From assembly GCF_000374005.1 (NCBI RefSeq), contig NZ_KB893167.1, positions 1 through 64,000 on the forward strand: a stretch of 64,000 nt of DNA, written 5' to 3'. The DNA is from Kiloniella laminariae DSM 19542. Lineage in GTDB: Bacteria > Pseudomonadota > Alphaproteobacteria > Kiloniellales > Kiloniellaceae. Within the stretch, counting starts at the first letter, position 1; each line of letters starts with the position of its first letter. Under the pieces are notes generated by a model, which ran no database searches, had not been told where the DNA came from, and saw nothing but the letters and a program-made list of their open reading frames with translations. Shown here in pieces: positions 16,820-26,502 of this stretch. The translations under genes were made by a program, and so were the position numbers.

Positions 16820-18862
16820 ATGAAGAAAATTCTGATCATTATTGGGGGGCTTGTCGTTCTTGTTATTGCGGCACTGTTAATCGTCCCGATGTTTATCTCG
16901 CTGGAAGATCAAAAGCCTCTTATTGCTGAAAAAGTAAAAGAAGCAACTGGTCGGGATCTGGTGATAGGTGGAGAAATTTCTCTCAGCCTGTTCCCGAGTG
17001 TGGCGATTGAAGTAAATGATGTTTCCCTGTCCAACTATGCACAGGGACAAAACAAGGAAATGGTTTCTCTGGACCAAATGGCACTGGAACTCCAGGTAAT
17101 GCCTCTCTTGTCAAAAGAAGTCGTGATTGACCGTTTTGTTCTGGTAAAGCCCGTCATTAATCTTGAGGTCGACAAGGCTGGAAAACCTAACTGGGTATTC
17201 GAGCAGGCTGCCGCGCCATCTGCTCCGGCAACGGATAGCGGAACAACACCGGGCGACAGTGATGAGGGGATGGCTCTCGCTGGTCTTTCCCTTGGCGATG
17301 TTCGTATTGTTGATGGAGAGCTGCACTATGTCGATCTTGCCTCAGGTGCTTCAGAAGATCTGAGTGCGATCAATCTGGAAATTGCCCTTAAAGCCCTGGA
17401 CCAGCCTCTGGCTCTGGATGGCAAGCTTGACTGGAAAGCACAAACCATTGCCCTTACAGCGGGCATAGCCAATCTGCAAAGCCTGATGAATGGTGGCAGT
17501 TCGGATCTTGAAGCCCAGATTGCTTCTGCTCCAGTCAATTTTGATTTCCGGGGCGTTGCTGCTCAGGGGGCGGAGTTTGCACTCGCAGGTGCACTTAATC
17601 TGGACGTGCCATCTGTTGTTGGCTTGACCAGCTGGGTTGGTGTGCCATTGGAGCGTCAAAGCGAAGATACTTTTGAAAAGCTGTCGGTTAAGGGCGATCT
17701 TGATCTGAAAGGTGCTGTTATCGCTTTTGATAATGTTGCCATTAATTTTGACGCCCTGTCTGCTGAAGGCGGCTTACGTATTGATGGTTCTGGTGCAAAG
17801 CCGGATATTCGCGCCTCGCTGTCCACTGGCGTGTTGGATGTTACCCCTTATCTTCCGGCGGAAACTGAAAATACCGGAAGTTCTGCGGATGCTGCTTCGA
17901 CAACGGCAAGCCAACCGCCAGCAACTTCAGAAAATCAGGGCTGGAGTAACGAGCCGATTGATTTTTCAGGACTTCAGGCTGTTAATGCAGACCTGTCTCT
18001 TAAATCAGAAGGCGTGGTAATCCGAAAAATCACGATCGGAGCCAGCGATCTGGGCATTCTGCTAAAGGATGGCAAGTTGACAGCAGATCTGAATGAATTG
18101 TCGCTGTACGAAGGGATGGCAAAAGGCAAAGTCGTGCTCAATGCTGCATCATCCACCCCAACAAGCCAGGTGAATTTTGTTCTCTCAGGTGTACAGGCTG
18201 AACCTTTATTACGTGACAGTGCTGATTTTGAAAAACTTCTTGGCACGTTGAATTCAACCGCAAACCTGACCACCCAGGGTGCCAGTGAGATGCAGTTGGT
18301 ATCGAACCTGAACGGTACAGGGGATTTTCTGTTCAAGGATGGGGCAGTCAAGGGGATCAACATTGCCGGTTTGATCAGAAATATTTCTCTGGATGCTTTG
18401 AATAAATCCTTTGATGATGCTGAACAGACAGATTTTGCCGAGTTGTCAGGTACCTATAAAATTACCAACGGTGTCGTTGATAATCAGGACCTGAGCATGA
18501 TTGCGCCTCTATTCCGTCTCAGTGGTAAAGGAACTGTCCCGCTGCCTCCGAAAACGGTTAATTACCGTGTTGAGCCAAAACTTGTCGGTGATATCGAAGG
18601 TCAGGGGGGCGATAGCAACGCTGCAGGATTGGCCGTACCGCTTCTCATAACAGGCTCCTGGAGCGACCCCAAAATTGCACCAGACCTTGCCGGAGCTCTA
18701 ACTGACCAACTTTCTGATCCGTCAAAATTGATTGAAGGCGTGACCGGTGGAGAAGGCGGAGTTGAGCTGCCAAAAATCCCCTTGGGTGATGGTGGTGAAT
18801 CCATTGCTCCGGAAGTCCTGGAAAAGCCAAAAGAAGTGCTGAAAGGTCTCTTTGGTAACTAG
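16820..18862 (+). CDS. AsmA-family protein
   Basis: A 680-residue protein anchored by one N-terminal membrane segment (about residues 4-27) with the rest in the periplasm. The AsmA signature region follows (EDQKPLIAEKVKEATGRDLVIGGEISL...LFPSVAIEVNDVSLSN), and the C-terminal AsmA domain includes DFLFKDGAVKGINIAGLIRN and SGKGTVPLPPKTVNYRVEP. AsmA-type proteins are long repeating beta-groove proteins linked to phospholipid movement to the outer membrane and to outer membrane assembly. Low-complexity Ser/Thr/Ala linkers occur near residues 132-150 and 355-375. It is monocistronic, with GGGAG before the ATG and a terminator after the stop. Confidence 0.9.
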   Translation: MKKILIIIGGLVVLVIAALLIVPMFISLEDQKPLIAEKVKEATGRDLVIGGEISLSLFPSVAIEVNDVSLSNYAQGQNKEMVSLDQMALELQVMPLLSKEVVIDRFVLVKPVINLEVDKAGKPNWVFEQAAAPSAPATDSGTTPGDSDEGMALAGLSLGDVRIVDGELHYVDLASGASEDLSAINLEIALKALDQPLALDGKLDWKAQTIALTAGIANLQSLMNGGSSDLEAQIASAPVNFDFRGVAAQGAEFALAGALNLDVPSVVGLTSWVGVPLERQSEDTFEKLSVKGDLDLKGAVIAFDNVAINFDALSAEGGLRIDGSGAKPDIRASLSTGVLDVTPYLPAETENTGSSADAASTTASQPPATSENQGWSNEPIDFSGLQAVNADLSLKSEGVVIRKITIGASDLGILLKDGKLTADLNELSLYEGMAKGKVVLNAASSTPTSQVNFVLSGVQAEPLLRDSADFEKLLGTLNSTANLTTQGASEMQLVSNLNGTGDFLFKDGAVKGINIAGLIRNISLDALNKSFDDAEQTDFAELSGTYKITNGVVDNQDLSMIAPLFRLSGKGTVPLPPKTVNYRVEPKLVGDIEGQGGDSNAAGLAVPLLITGSWSDPKIAPDLAGALTDQLSDPSKLIEGVTGGEGGVELPKIPLGDGGESIAPEVLEKPKEVLKGLFGN

Positions 18863-18882
18863 ACAGAACTTGTCTCAAATTT

Positions 18883-18920
18883 AGGCCGGCGTTCCTTTGG
18901 AGTGTCGGCCTTTCTTTTTG
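18883..18920 (+). terminator. Rho-independent terminator after asmA
   Basis: AGGCCG (18883-18888) pairs with CGGCCT (18906-18911) with extended partial pairing in the loop, followed by TTCTTTTT. Confidence 0.75.
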
Positions 18921-19032
18921 GGTAGTTCTATCAATCTTAAACAGCTGGATCGTTATCCTGTTGAGCAAGTGATCTTTGCAAAACAGGTTCAAATGAGTAC
19001 AAACAGTTTGAACTGATACGGGTAACTCGATA

Positions 19033-21048
19033 ATGACCGACGACTTTATTCCAGCCGAGCTTGACTGGCGGGATGATCGCACGCCAGTATCCAAAAAATT
19101 CAATGATGTTTATTTTTCACTGGCGAATGGTCTGGAGGAAAGTCGTTTTGTTTTCCTTGGCGGCATTGGCGGGGCGAGAATTTGGGAGGATAAGTCCCAT
19201 TTTGTCATTGCAGAAACCGGATTTGGTACGGGGCTGAACTTCCTGGCCAGCTGGCAGGCATGGCGTAAAACCGCAGGTCCGAACCAAAGACTTCAGTTTA
19301 TTTCCATTGAAGGCTATCCACTGGATCGGACGCAGCTTGAACAGGCTCATTCTCATTGGCAGGAACTTGCTCCCTTCAGTAAGGCCTTGTTGGGGCTTTA
19401 TCCAGAGATCGTTCCTGGATTCCACCATCTGCAGTTTGAGGGAGGGAGGGTTTCTCTCTTGCTCCTGTTTGGAGGAGCGAAAGAGATACTTCCCCAATTC
19501 CATGGCAAGGTTGATGCGTGGTATCTGGACGGTTTTTCACCCAAAAAGAACCCTGAGCTCTGGAATGATGAGCTTTACCGGTTGGTGGCCCGTACTTCAA
19601 AACCGGGAACACGTTTAGCGACCTTTACAGCAGCCGGACATGTTCGCCGAGGCCTGGCTGAAACCGGGTTTGTTATGGAGAAGGTCAAGGGCTTCGCCCA
19701 CAAGCGCGAGCGACTGATCGGTGTCTATCCTGAGAAGGCAGTGATAGCAGGAAAGAGAAGCTCCACACCCTGGTTTAATCTTCCCGGGCCTAATCCACTT
19801 TCGAAGACTGTAGCGGTGATTGGCGGAGGGATTGCCGGGAATACGCTTGCTTATCATTTGGCGAAAGCCGGGATGAAAGTAACTCTCTTTGATAAACAGA
19901 CCGCGTTGGCTCAGGGAGCTTCTGGCAACCCGGCAGCGATCTTTGAGCCGAAACTGATGCGGCCCGGAACTGTTTTGGGGCAGTATCTGACGTCGGCCTA
20001 TCTCTATGCCTGCCGATTTTATCAGACGCTTGAACAGGAGACCGGAGAAAGATTATGGCACCATCAGTGTGGAGCACTCAGCCTTGTTCCTGATGAGAAA
20101 GAATTGCTGCGCAAGCAGTCTTTTGGACATAAGAATGAATTGCCAAAGAAATATTTTTCTCTGGTTTCTGCTGCTGAGGCCTCAAAGCTTGCCGGAATAG
20201 AAATCACCAGCCCGGCTCTGTGGTATCCCGAAGCGGGCTGCCTGGACACCGTAGCACTCGCACGGGCCTTGACGGCGAATGTGACTGTCAGATTGGGTGA
20301 AGAAGTCATCGGTTTGAAGCAGGCCGAGAATGAGGAACAAAACACAGGAAAGTGGCTTGTTGAGTTGGGAGGAAAGAACCCGCTAAAGAACAGGGAGCTG
20401 GAGTTTGATGCTGTTGTTCTGGCCAATGCTTTTGAGGCCCGAAAATTTACCTGCGCCCGGGAGCTGCAGATCTACATGAACCGGGGGCAGGTGACCGTTA
20501 GTCCTTCGGTAAAGTACAGTTCTGATATCAAGTGTATTATCAGCGGATCGGGTTATATAACGCCCTTGATCGAAGGGCGACATATTCTGGGGGCAAGTTT
20601 TGAGCGGCTTGAAACCTTTGCTGAAGCTGAAGACCGCAGGGTCCTTTTAGAGAAGCATGAGGAGAATCTTGCCATGATCAACGAGATGGTACCCGATTTT
20701 GCAGCAGCGGTGGATGGCGGAAAGCTTCAGGGCAGAACCGCGGTGCGGGCAACAACGATGGATCGTTTTCCCTTTGTCGGCCCCTTGCCGGTCTATGAGG
20801 ATTACCTGAGATCTTACGTTGGTCTGAAAAATGGGCCCGCGGGGAGAAACTGGCCAGATCCTGTTTATTACCCCGACCTCTACGTCTCTGCTGGATATGG
20901 TTCCCGGGGGTTTGTCACTGCACCGATGATGGCGGATTACCTAACGGGACTGATCTGTAGCGGTACTTCACCGATTCCAGAGGGCTTTATGGCAGCTGTA
21001 CATCCGGGACGTTGTACAATTCGTGATCTCAAACGCGGCAAAATCTAG
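19033..21048 (+). CDS. mnmC: Bifunctional tRNA (mnm5s2U34) biosynthesis protein MnmC
   Basis: Acts on the wobble uridine of tRNAs for Lys, Glu, Gln, Arg and others. The C-terminal FAD oxidase removes carboxymethyl from cmnm5U, and the N-terminal SAM-dependent methyltransferase then makes mnm5U. The N-terminal domain (about 1-240) shows the DUF752 pattern (FVIAETGFGTGLNFL, AWYLDGFSPKKNPELW). The C-terminal domain begins at about residue 258 with the Rossmann motif VAVIGGGIAGNTLAYHLA and contains GASGNPAAIFEPKL and the late GYGSRGFVTAPM. The 671-residue length fits a complete fused enzyme. It stands alone, convergent with hutC. Confidence 0.95.
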   Translation: MTDDFIPAELDWRDDRTPVSKKFNDVYFSLANGLEESRFVFLGGIGGARIWEDKSHFVIAETGFGTGLNFLASWQAWRKTAGPNQRLQFISIEGYPLDRTQLEQAHSHWQELAPFSKALLGLYPEIVPGFHHLQFEGGRVSLLLLFGGAKEILPQFHGKVDAWYLDGFSPKKNPELWNDELYRLVARTSKPGTRLATFTAAGHVRRGLAETGFVMEKVKGFAHKRERLIGVYPEKAVIAGKRSSTPWFNLPGPNPLSKTVAVIGGGIAGNTLAYHLAKAGMKVTLFDKQTALAQGASGNPAAIFEPKLMRPGTVLGQYLTSAYLYACRFYQTLEQETGERLWHHQCGALSLVPDEKELLRKQSFGHKNELPKKYFSLVSAAEASKLAGIEITSPALWYPEAGCLDTVALARALTANVTVRLGEEVIGLKQAENEEQNTGKWLVELGGKNPLKNRELEFDAVVLANAFEARKFTCARELQIYMNRGQVTVSPSVKYSSDIKCIISGSGYITPLIEGRHILGASFERLETFAEAEDRRVLLEKHEENLAMINEMVPDFAAAVDGGKLQGRTAVRATTMDRFPFVGPLPVYEDYLRSYVGLKNGPAGRNWPDPVYYPDLYVSAGYGSRGFVTAPMMADYLTGLICSGTSPIPEGFMAAVHPGRCTIRDLKRGKI

Positions 21049-21073
21049 TTACAGCACTGTTATCTGTTCAATA

Positions 21074-21796
21074 TTATCCCTGAAACGTTCCGCCCAGGCT
21101 GTATCGGTCACCGGGGTGCAAGAGCCTTGCATAGGTGACCGTTTTGCCGCCAGACCAGGTTCGCCGACGTAGTAACAGGCAGGGGCTTTGCGCAGGGATG
21201 CCCAGTAAGATGGCCTGGTCTGCTTCTGGTGCTATTGCTGTAATTGTGTGTTCGGCGTTACTTAAGGGAGCTACCTTGATCAGGTAGTCATAGGGGGTGA
21301 TGTCCTGAAAATCCTGCTCGAGATAATCCGGGGCAACGGCCGGGTTTACGTAACGGTCTTCAAGCTGGATCGGGGTGCCGTTTTCAAGGTGGAGAATAGT
21401 GGAGTGAAATACCATGCTCCCTAACTCTACTTCCAGCATGCCAGCAATGTAGGCCGTAGCTTTTTCGTCTGTCATCAGGATTTGCTTGCTGGAATATTTG
21501 CCATTCCGGGAGCGGACCTCTTCGGCAATACTGCGCAGAGACAAAACAGCGGATTGTGGCTTGGGTTCCGCAACAAAAGTTCCAGCCCCCTGCACCCGCA
21601 TTAACCAGCCGTCAGCCGTCAGCTCCCGCAGGGCACGGTGAATAGTCATCCGTGACATATCCAGACTAACCGTCAGCTCGTTTTCAGAAGGTATCTGAAA
21701 TCCGGGTTTCCAGTCTCCGGACTGAATATGACCGATGATTAGATCCTTGACCTTCTGGTAAAGGGGGACTTTTTTTTCTTCGCTCCCAATGGTCAT
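21074..21796 (-). CDS. hutC: Histidine utilization repressor HutC (GntR family)
   Basis: A GntR/HutC-family repressor of 240 residues that is released from DNA by urocanate. The N-terminal winged helix (about 8-75) shows PLYQKVKDLIIGHIQSG and MSRMTIHRALRELTADGWL. The C-terminal UTRA effector domain follows (FHSTILHLENGTPIQLEDRYVNP, PCLLLRRRTWSGGK). It lies 187 bases downstream of hutH on the same strand, which leaves room for its own promoter. A long inverted repeat sits in that gap. Genomic linkage to hutUH makes the specific name secure. Confidence 0.93.
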   Translation of the reverse strand: MTIGSEEKKVPLYQKVKDLIIGHIQSGDWKPGFQIPSENELTVSLDMSRMTIHRALRELTADGWLMRVQGAGTFVAEPKPQSAVLSLRSIAEEVRSRNGKYSSKQILMTDEKATAYIAGMLEVELGSMVFHSTILHLENGTPIQLEDRYVNPAVAPDYLEQDFQDITPYDYLIKVAPLSNAEHTITAIAPEADQAILLGIPAQSPCLLLRRRTWSGGKTVTYARLLHPGDRYSLGGTFQG

Positions 21797-21861
21797 AGTG
21801 GTGTTCCCACGCTTTAAGTTGCGTTTATATTCTTTATTTCGGGTATTTAATGCATAGGAAG

Positions 21862-21909
21862 ACAGTGTATTTCCAGCAATATTTCAAAAAACTGCCAAAA
21901 ATACACTGT
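21862..21909. promoter_or_regulatory. Inverted repeat upstream of hutC, candidate autoregulatory site
   Basis: An 11-bp arm ACAGTGTATTT (21862-21872) is repeated exactly in inverted form, AAATACACTGT (21899-21909), with a 26-base spacer, about 66 bases before the hutC start. Each arm contains TGTAT (or ATACA), the half-site of the palindrome found before hutU. It could be a HutC autoregulation site or an mRNA hairpin; this is inference. Confidence 0.45.
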
Positions 21910-21982
21910 ATCTTTTCATTCTATACCAAAATCAAGCAACATAAAATTATCCAGAGTGGAACTCCAAGGGTCAAGGTGCCCT

Positions 21983-23518
21983 TTATGCAGTCAGACTTGG
22001 CAGGTAATCTACCTTTGTCAGGCTGTTGAGTTCACCATTCCAGATCAGGTCCGAAGCCAGTTCGAGGTCGCCCGAGAAATAACGGTCTTTTTCGAAGAAA
22101 GGGACATCTTTACGGATGCGGGCCATAACACCTTCGAGAACCGCCGAGGTTTTCAACGGCTTGTGGAAATCAATTCCTTGGGCAGCTGAAAGCAACTCTA
22201 CTGCCAGAACACCTGCTGTATTCTGGGCCATATCAGACAGTCTGCGCGCGGCAAAGGTTGCCATGGAGACATGATCTTCCTGGTTGGCAGAGGTCGGCAG
22301 GCTGTCAACACAAGCAGGATGTGCCAGTGACTTGTTCTCAGAGGCCAGAGCTGCAGCGGTGACCTGGGCAATCATAAATCCGGAATTCAAACCACTTCCC
22401 GCGACGAGGAACGGAGGAAGACCAGACATGGAGCTGTCCATCAGCAGGGCGATACGGCGTTCGGAAAGCGCCCCGATTTCGGCGATGGCCAGGGCCAGAA
22501 CATCGGATGCCATGGCAATCGGTTCGGCATGGAAATTTCCACCGGAAAGAATATCGCCTTCGAGTGAAAACACGAGCGGGTTGTCAGAGACAGCGTTGGC
22601 TTCACGTTCAAAAATAGTTGCGGCAAAGCGCATGTGATCCAGGCAGGCACCGAGAACCTGTGGCTGGCAGCGCAGGGAGTAGGGATCCTGAACCTTGTCA
22701 CAATCGGCGTGGCTCTGTTTGATCGGGCTGTTCGAGAGAATATCTCTGAAGACAGCGGCAATGTCGGTTTGGCCGACCTGTCCGCGGGCTTCCTGAATAC
22801 GCGGATCAAAAGGCACATGGGACCCTTTGGCGGCTTCAACACTCAAGGCACCTGCCAGAGTTGCTGCTGTCATCAGGTTTTCGGTCCGGAAGAGACCAAG
22901 AAGAGCCAAGGCAGTTGATACCTGTGTCCCATTGAGAAGAGCGAGACCTTCCTTGGGGCCAAGGACCATTGGTTTGAGGCCGATTTTTGCCAGTCCTTCG
23001 GTTGCGGGAAGGATTTCTCCTTTGTAACGCACTTTTCCCGACCCGATGATCGGGGCCGACATATGGGCCAGTGGGGCCAGATCACCAGATGCTCCAACGG
23101 ATCCTTTTGAAGGGATACAGGGGTAGAGGCCTTCGTTATAGAAGGCGATCAGATAATCAAGGACCTCCTGACGGATGCCCGAAAAACCTTGAGCCAGTGA
23201 GGTTACTTTTAACGCCAGAATCAACTTTACGGCTTCGTCGTCCAGCAAGGGACCCATGCCTGTACAGTGAGAAAGAACCAGATTGCTTTGCAATTCTTCC
23301 AGCTGGGCGTCGTCAATTCGGGTCTGGGCCAAGCGACCAAAACCGGTGTTGATGCCATAGACCGTGCGACCATCACGCAGGACGGCACTTACGGTTTCCG
23401 TTGAGGCATCCATCTTTTCCTTGCAAGAGGGATCAAGCTGGATCTGTACCTGATCAAAGGTCACGGAACGCAGAAGAGAAAGGGTCAGGTGACGGGGTTT
23501 CAGGACCAGTGTTTTCAT
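21983..23518 (-). CDS. hutH: Histidine ammonia-lyase
   Basis: Removes ammonia from L-histidine to give trans-urocanate, the first step of histidine catabolism. The Ala-Ser-Gly triad that cyclises to the MIO cofactor is at residues 143-145 ([12 protein letters not shown]). Other family motifs include YGINTGFG near residue 54-61 and the C-terminal segment [11 protein letters not shown]. The 511-residue length is standard. The ATG overlaps the hutU stop (ATGA), so the two are translationally coupled in the order hutU-hutH. Confidence 0.97.
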   Translation of the reverse strand: MKTLVLKPRHLTLSLLRSVTFDQVQIQLDPSCKEKMDASTETVSAVLRDGRTVYGINTGFGRLAQTRIDDAQLEELQSNLVLSHCTGMGPLLDDEAVKLILALKVTSLAQGFSGIRQEVLDYLIAFYNEGLYPCIPSKGSVGASGDLAPLAHMSAPIIGSGKVRYKGEILPATEGLAKIGLKPMVLGPKEGLALLNGTQVSTALALLGLFRTENLMTAATLAGALSVEAAKGSHVPFDPRIQEARGQVGQTDIAAVFRDILSNSPIKQSHADCDKVQDPYSLRCQPQVLGACLDHMRFAATIFEREANAVSDNPLVFSLEGDILSGGNFHAEPIAMASDVLALAIAEIGALSERRIALLMDSSMSGLPPFLVAGSGLNSGFMIAQVTAAALASENKSLAHPACVDSLPTSANQEDHVSMATFAARRLSDMAQNTAGVLAVELLSAAQGIDFHKPLKTSAVLEGVMARIRKDVPFFEKDRYFSGDLELASDLIWNGELNSLTKVDYLPSLTA

Positions 23519-25179
23519 TTCCCTGACTCCATTGGCAGGTTGAGGTTGTGTTCGCGGGCGCAGTCTTTGGCAATCTGATAGCCAGCATCGGCATGACGCA
23601 TGACGCCAGTAGCCGGATCATTCCAGAGGACACGTCCAACCCGTTTGTCAGCTTCTTCTGTTCCATCGCAGCAGACTACCATGCCGGAGTGCTGCGAGAA
23701 GCCCATGCCGACACCCCCACCGTGATGCAGGGAAACCCAGGTTGCGCCGCTGGCTGTATTGAGCATGGCATTAAGCAAGGGCCAATCGGACACGGCATCA
23801 GAGCCGTCCATCATGCTTTCAGTTTCCCGATTTGGACTGGCGACGGATCCTGAATCCAGGTGATCACGCCCGATGACAACCGGGGCAGAAAGCTCGCCAT
23901 TTCGAACCATCTCGTTGAAAGCGAGACCAAGTTTGTGGCGCTGTCCCAGGCCGACCCAGCAGATACGGGCAGGAAGTCCCTGGAAGTGGATGCGTTCGCG
24001 CGCCATGTCGAGCCAGTTGTGCAGGTGCGGATCATCAGGGATGAGTTCCTTGACCTTCTGGTCGGTTTTGTAGATGTCTTCCGGATCGCCGGAAAGCGCA
24101 GCCCAGCGGAAGGGCCCGACACCACGACAGAAGAGCGGGCGGATATAGGCCGGAACGAAGCCAGGGAAATCAAAGGCATTTTCCACACCTTCTTCGAGCG
24201 CCATCTGGCGGATATTGTTTCCGTAATCGACTGTAGGGATGCCCTGAACGTGGAAGTCGAGCATGGCGCGGACCTGTATCGCCATGGATTTTTTTGCTGC
24301 AGAGGTCGTACCTTTCGGGTCTTTGACCGAACGCTCGCAGTATTCTGCCCAGCTCCAGCCAAGTGGCAGATATCCGTTTAGAGGATCGTGTGCCGAAGTC
24401 TGGTCGGTTACGATATCAGGTTTGATGCCACGTTTGACCAGTTCCGGGAAGATTTCTGCTGCGTTGCCCAAAAGACCAACAGAGATGGCTTTTTTGTTGG
24501 CAACGGCCTCGTTGATCATCTCAAGAGCTTCATCGAGGTTTGCTGTCTTCTTGTCGAGGTATCCTGTACGCAGTCGCATGTCTATGCGGCTTTCCTGGCA
24601 TTCAACGGCGAGCATGGAAGCACCGGCCATTGTTGCTGCCAGAGGCTGGGCGCCGCCCATCCCACCAAGACCACCAGTCAGGATCCAGCGACCAGCCAGA
24701 TCACCACCAAAGTGCTGACGTCCGGCTTCGACAAAGGTTTCATAGGTTCCCTGAACAATGCCCTGGCTGCCGATATAGATCCAGGACCCTGCAGTCATCT
24801 GGCCGTACATCATCAAGCCAGCTTTATCGAGCTTGTTGAAATGCTCCCAGTTGGCCCAGTTGGGAACCAGGTTGGAGTTGGCAATCAGAACGCGCGGGGC
24901 ATTTTCGTGGGTTTGAAAAACGCCGACAGGTTTTCCGGACTGTACCAGGAGTGTTTGATCATCCTGAAGATTTTGCAGGCTTTCGACAATTTTGTCATAA
25001 CATTCCCAGTTTCGCGCAGCACGTCCGATACCGCCGTAGACAACCAGATCTTCCGGGCGTTCAGCAACATCAGGGTCCAGATTGTTCATCAGCATACGAA
25101 GCGGGGCTTCGCTCAACCAGCTCTGGCAAGAGAGTTCTGTGCCGTGAGGGGCGCGGATGGTGCGCGTATTTTTTTTCAT
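23515..25179 (-). CDS. hutU: Urocanate hydratase
   Basis: Converts urocanate to 4-imidazolone-5-propionate using a tightly bound NAD+. The 554-residue protein shows the family pattern throughout: [28 protein letters not shown] at the start, [14 protein letters not shown] for NAD binding, [15 protein letters not shown] and the Gly-rich [14 protein letters not shown] near the C-terminus. The ATG is preceded by GGAG. It is the first gene of the hutU-hutH unit, with a palindromic candidate HutC site about 40 bases upstream. Imidazolonepropionase (hutI) and the later steps are not in the window. Confidence 0.97.
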   Translation of the reverse strand: MKKNTRTIRAPHGTELSCQSWLSEAPLRMLMNNLDPDVAERPEDLVVYGGIGRAARNWECYDKIVESLQNLQDDQTLLVQSGKPVGVFQTHENAPRVLIANSNLVPNWANWEHFNKLDKAGLMMYGQMTAGSWIYIGSQGIVQGTYETFVEAGRQHFGGDLAGRWILTGGLGGMGGAQPLAATMAGASMLAVECQESRIDMRLRTGYLDKKTANLDEALEMINEAVANKKAISVGLLGNAAEIFPELVKRGIKPDIVTDQTSAHDPLNGYLPLGWSWAEYCERSVKDPKGTTSAAKKSMAIQVRAMLDFHVQGIPTVDYGNNIRQMALEEGVENAFDFPGFVPAYIRPLFCRGVGPFRWAALSGDPEDIYKTDQKVKELIPDDPHLHNWLDMARERIHFQGLPARICWVGLGQRHKLGLAFNEMVRNGELSAPVVIGRDHLDSGSVASPNRETESMMDGSDAVSDWPLLNAMLNTASGATWVSLHHGGGVGMGFSQHSGMVVCCDGTEEADKRVGRVLWNDPATGVMRHADAGYQIAKDCAREHNLNLPMESGK

Positions 25180-25213
25180 GATTCCAGCTCCACATTATGT
25201 CTGTACAAATTAA

Positions 25214-25227
25214 CTTGTATATACATC
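25214..25227. promoter_or_regulatory. Candidate HutC operator before hutU
   Basis: The perfect palindrome TGTATATACA (25216-25225), embedded in CTTGTATATACATC, lies about 40 bases upstream of the hutU ATG. It resembles the TTGTAT-N-ATACAA type sites recognised by HutC-family GntR repressors. Position and presence of hutC support the role; binding itself is inferred. Confidence 0.65.
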
Positions 25228-25331
25228 TTGTCAAGAGGGTGAAATTAGCTGGTGTTTTGGGGGATAGTGTGAAAACTGTTATGGCAGTTAAGTCGCTGTA
25301 ATAATCACTATTTATCAAGACCGGGGTTGGC

Positions 25332-26447
25332 GTGATTCAAAAATCCGAAGAGAGAGAAAAACAGAGAATCGCATTTGTCTCAGCTGTCGGCTGGGCAGGC
25401 GCCCGGATTACAGCTTTGCCCGTTGATGCCTCGGCCCGATCCTATTACAGACTGTCCCGGACAAGCGGTCCTGAGCAGGGTGCAAAAACGGAACCAGAAA
25501 CCCGGATACTGATGGACGCGCCGCCGGGTATTGCTGAGCCTGTAGAGGTTTTTGCCCAGGTTGCCCGTCACCTGATGGCTTGCGGCATTTCCACACCCGT
25601 TATTTATAACGAAGATATTGCGCAGGGTTTTTTGCTGCTGGAAGATTTTGGTGATCAGACCTATGCCAGACTGCTGCAAACAGGTGTTGATGAAACGGGT
25701 CTCTACGAACTGGCTGTTGATGTGCTTGCTGCCATGCATTCAGCACCGGAAATTACCGGGATCACCATGCCACCTTACGATTTGGACTTCCTGATAAAAG
25801 AAGCCCTGATCATGGCAGACTGGTATTTGCCTGCCGTTATGGGGAAGGGGCTGTCTGCGGAAGCTCGACAGGCTTATGTAAATGCCTGGAAGGAAGTTAT
25901 TGAGAAGCCCGCTGCTTTGCCGGATACACTGGTCCTTCGCGACTTCCATGTTGATAATCTGATGATCCTCGAGGGGCGTTCGGGCGTAAAGGCCTGTGGG
26001 CTTCTGGATTTTCAGACTGCACGGATCGGCGCGCCGCCCTATGACTTGATGTCGCTGGTTGAGGATGCCCGCCGGGATATCGGCACGGATTTACGAGAGC
26101 AGATGATTGCCCGCTATTTTACGCTTATGAACCGTGACTACTCCAGTGAGGAGAGCCGCCAGAATTTTATGTGCTGGTATCGCATTTTGGCTGCACAGCG
26201 CCACGCCAAGGTCGCTGGTCTGTTTTCCAGGCTCTATGCCCGGGACGCCAAAGCTGGATATCTTAAACATTTACCAAGGGTTCTGCGATTGCTGACCGAG
26301 GCATTGTCTGATGAGGCTCTTGAGCCGGTGCGGCGCTGGCTTTCTCAATACTGTCCAGACTATCAGAGGGAATATGGCCGTCCGGACAGCCAGATGATTG
26401 TAAAGGCTGCAGTTCAAACCGAAAAGCTGGGGTTGATGCTTGAGTGA
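25332..26447 (+). CDS. amgK: AmgK-like N-acetylmuramate/N-acetylglucosamine kinase (aminoglycoside phosphotransferase fold)
   Basis: A 371-residue cytosolic kinase of the aminoglycoside-phosphotransferase fold. The catalytic loop is LRDFHVDNLMIL (HxDxxxxN) and the metal-binding motif is LLDFQTA, the variant typical of AmgK rather than DFD/IDW of other members. The N-terminus has the DASARSYYRL pattern seen in this family. AmgK phosphorylates the anomeric carbon of MurNAc in the MurU recycling route that bypasses de novo MurNAc synthesis. Unusually, neither tsaE nor murU is adjacent; pdxY follows 56 bases later instead. The GTG start has a weak upstream site. A different sugar substrate cannot be excluded. 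Confidence 0.78.
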   Translation: MIQKSEEREKQRIAFVSAVGWAGARITALPVDASARSYYRLSRTSGPEQGAKTEPETRILMDAPPGIAEPVEVFAQVARHLMACGISTPVIYNEDIAQGFLLLEDFGDQTYARLLQTGVDETGLYELAVDVLAAMHSAPEITGITMPPYDLDFLIKEALIMADWYLPAVMGKGLSAEARQAYVNAWKEVIEKPAALPDTLVLRDFHVDNLMILEGRSGVKACGLLDFQTARIGAPPYDLMSLVEDARRDIGTDLREQMIARYFTLMNRDYSSEESRQNFMCWYRILAAQRHAKVAGLFSRLYARDAKAGYLKHLPRVLRLLTEALSDEALEPVRRWLSQYCPDYQREYGRPDSQMIVKAAVQTEKLGLMLE

Positions 26448-26502
26448 GGTTTGGGAAGTCTGCGCTGAACAGTAGAAAAGGCGCGAAGTTTGTGGAGAAA
26501 AT

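Noticed and set aside
23860-25242. Long plus-strand frames opposite hutU (including 284 codons from 24388)
   Set aside because: hutU is fully supported by family motifs on the minus strand; these frames are antisense shadows without recognisable domains.
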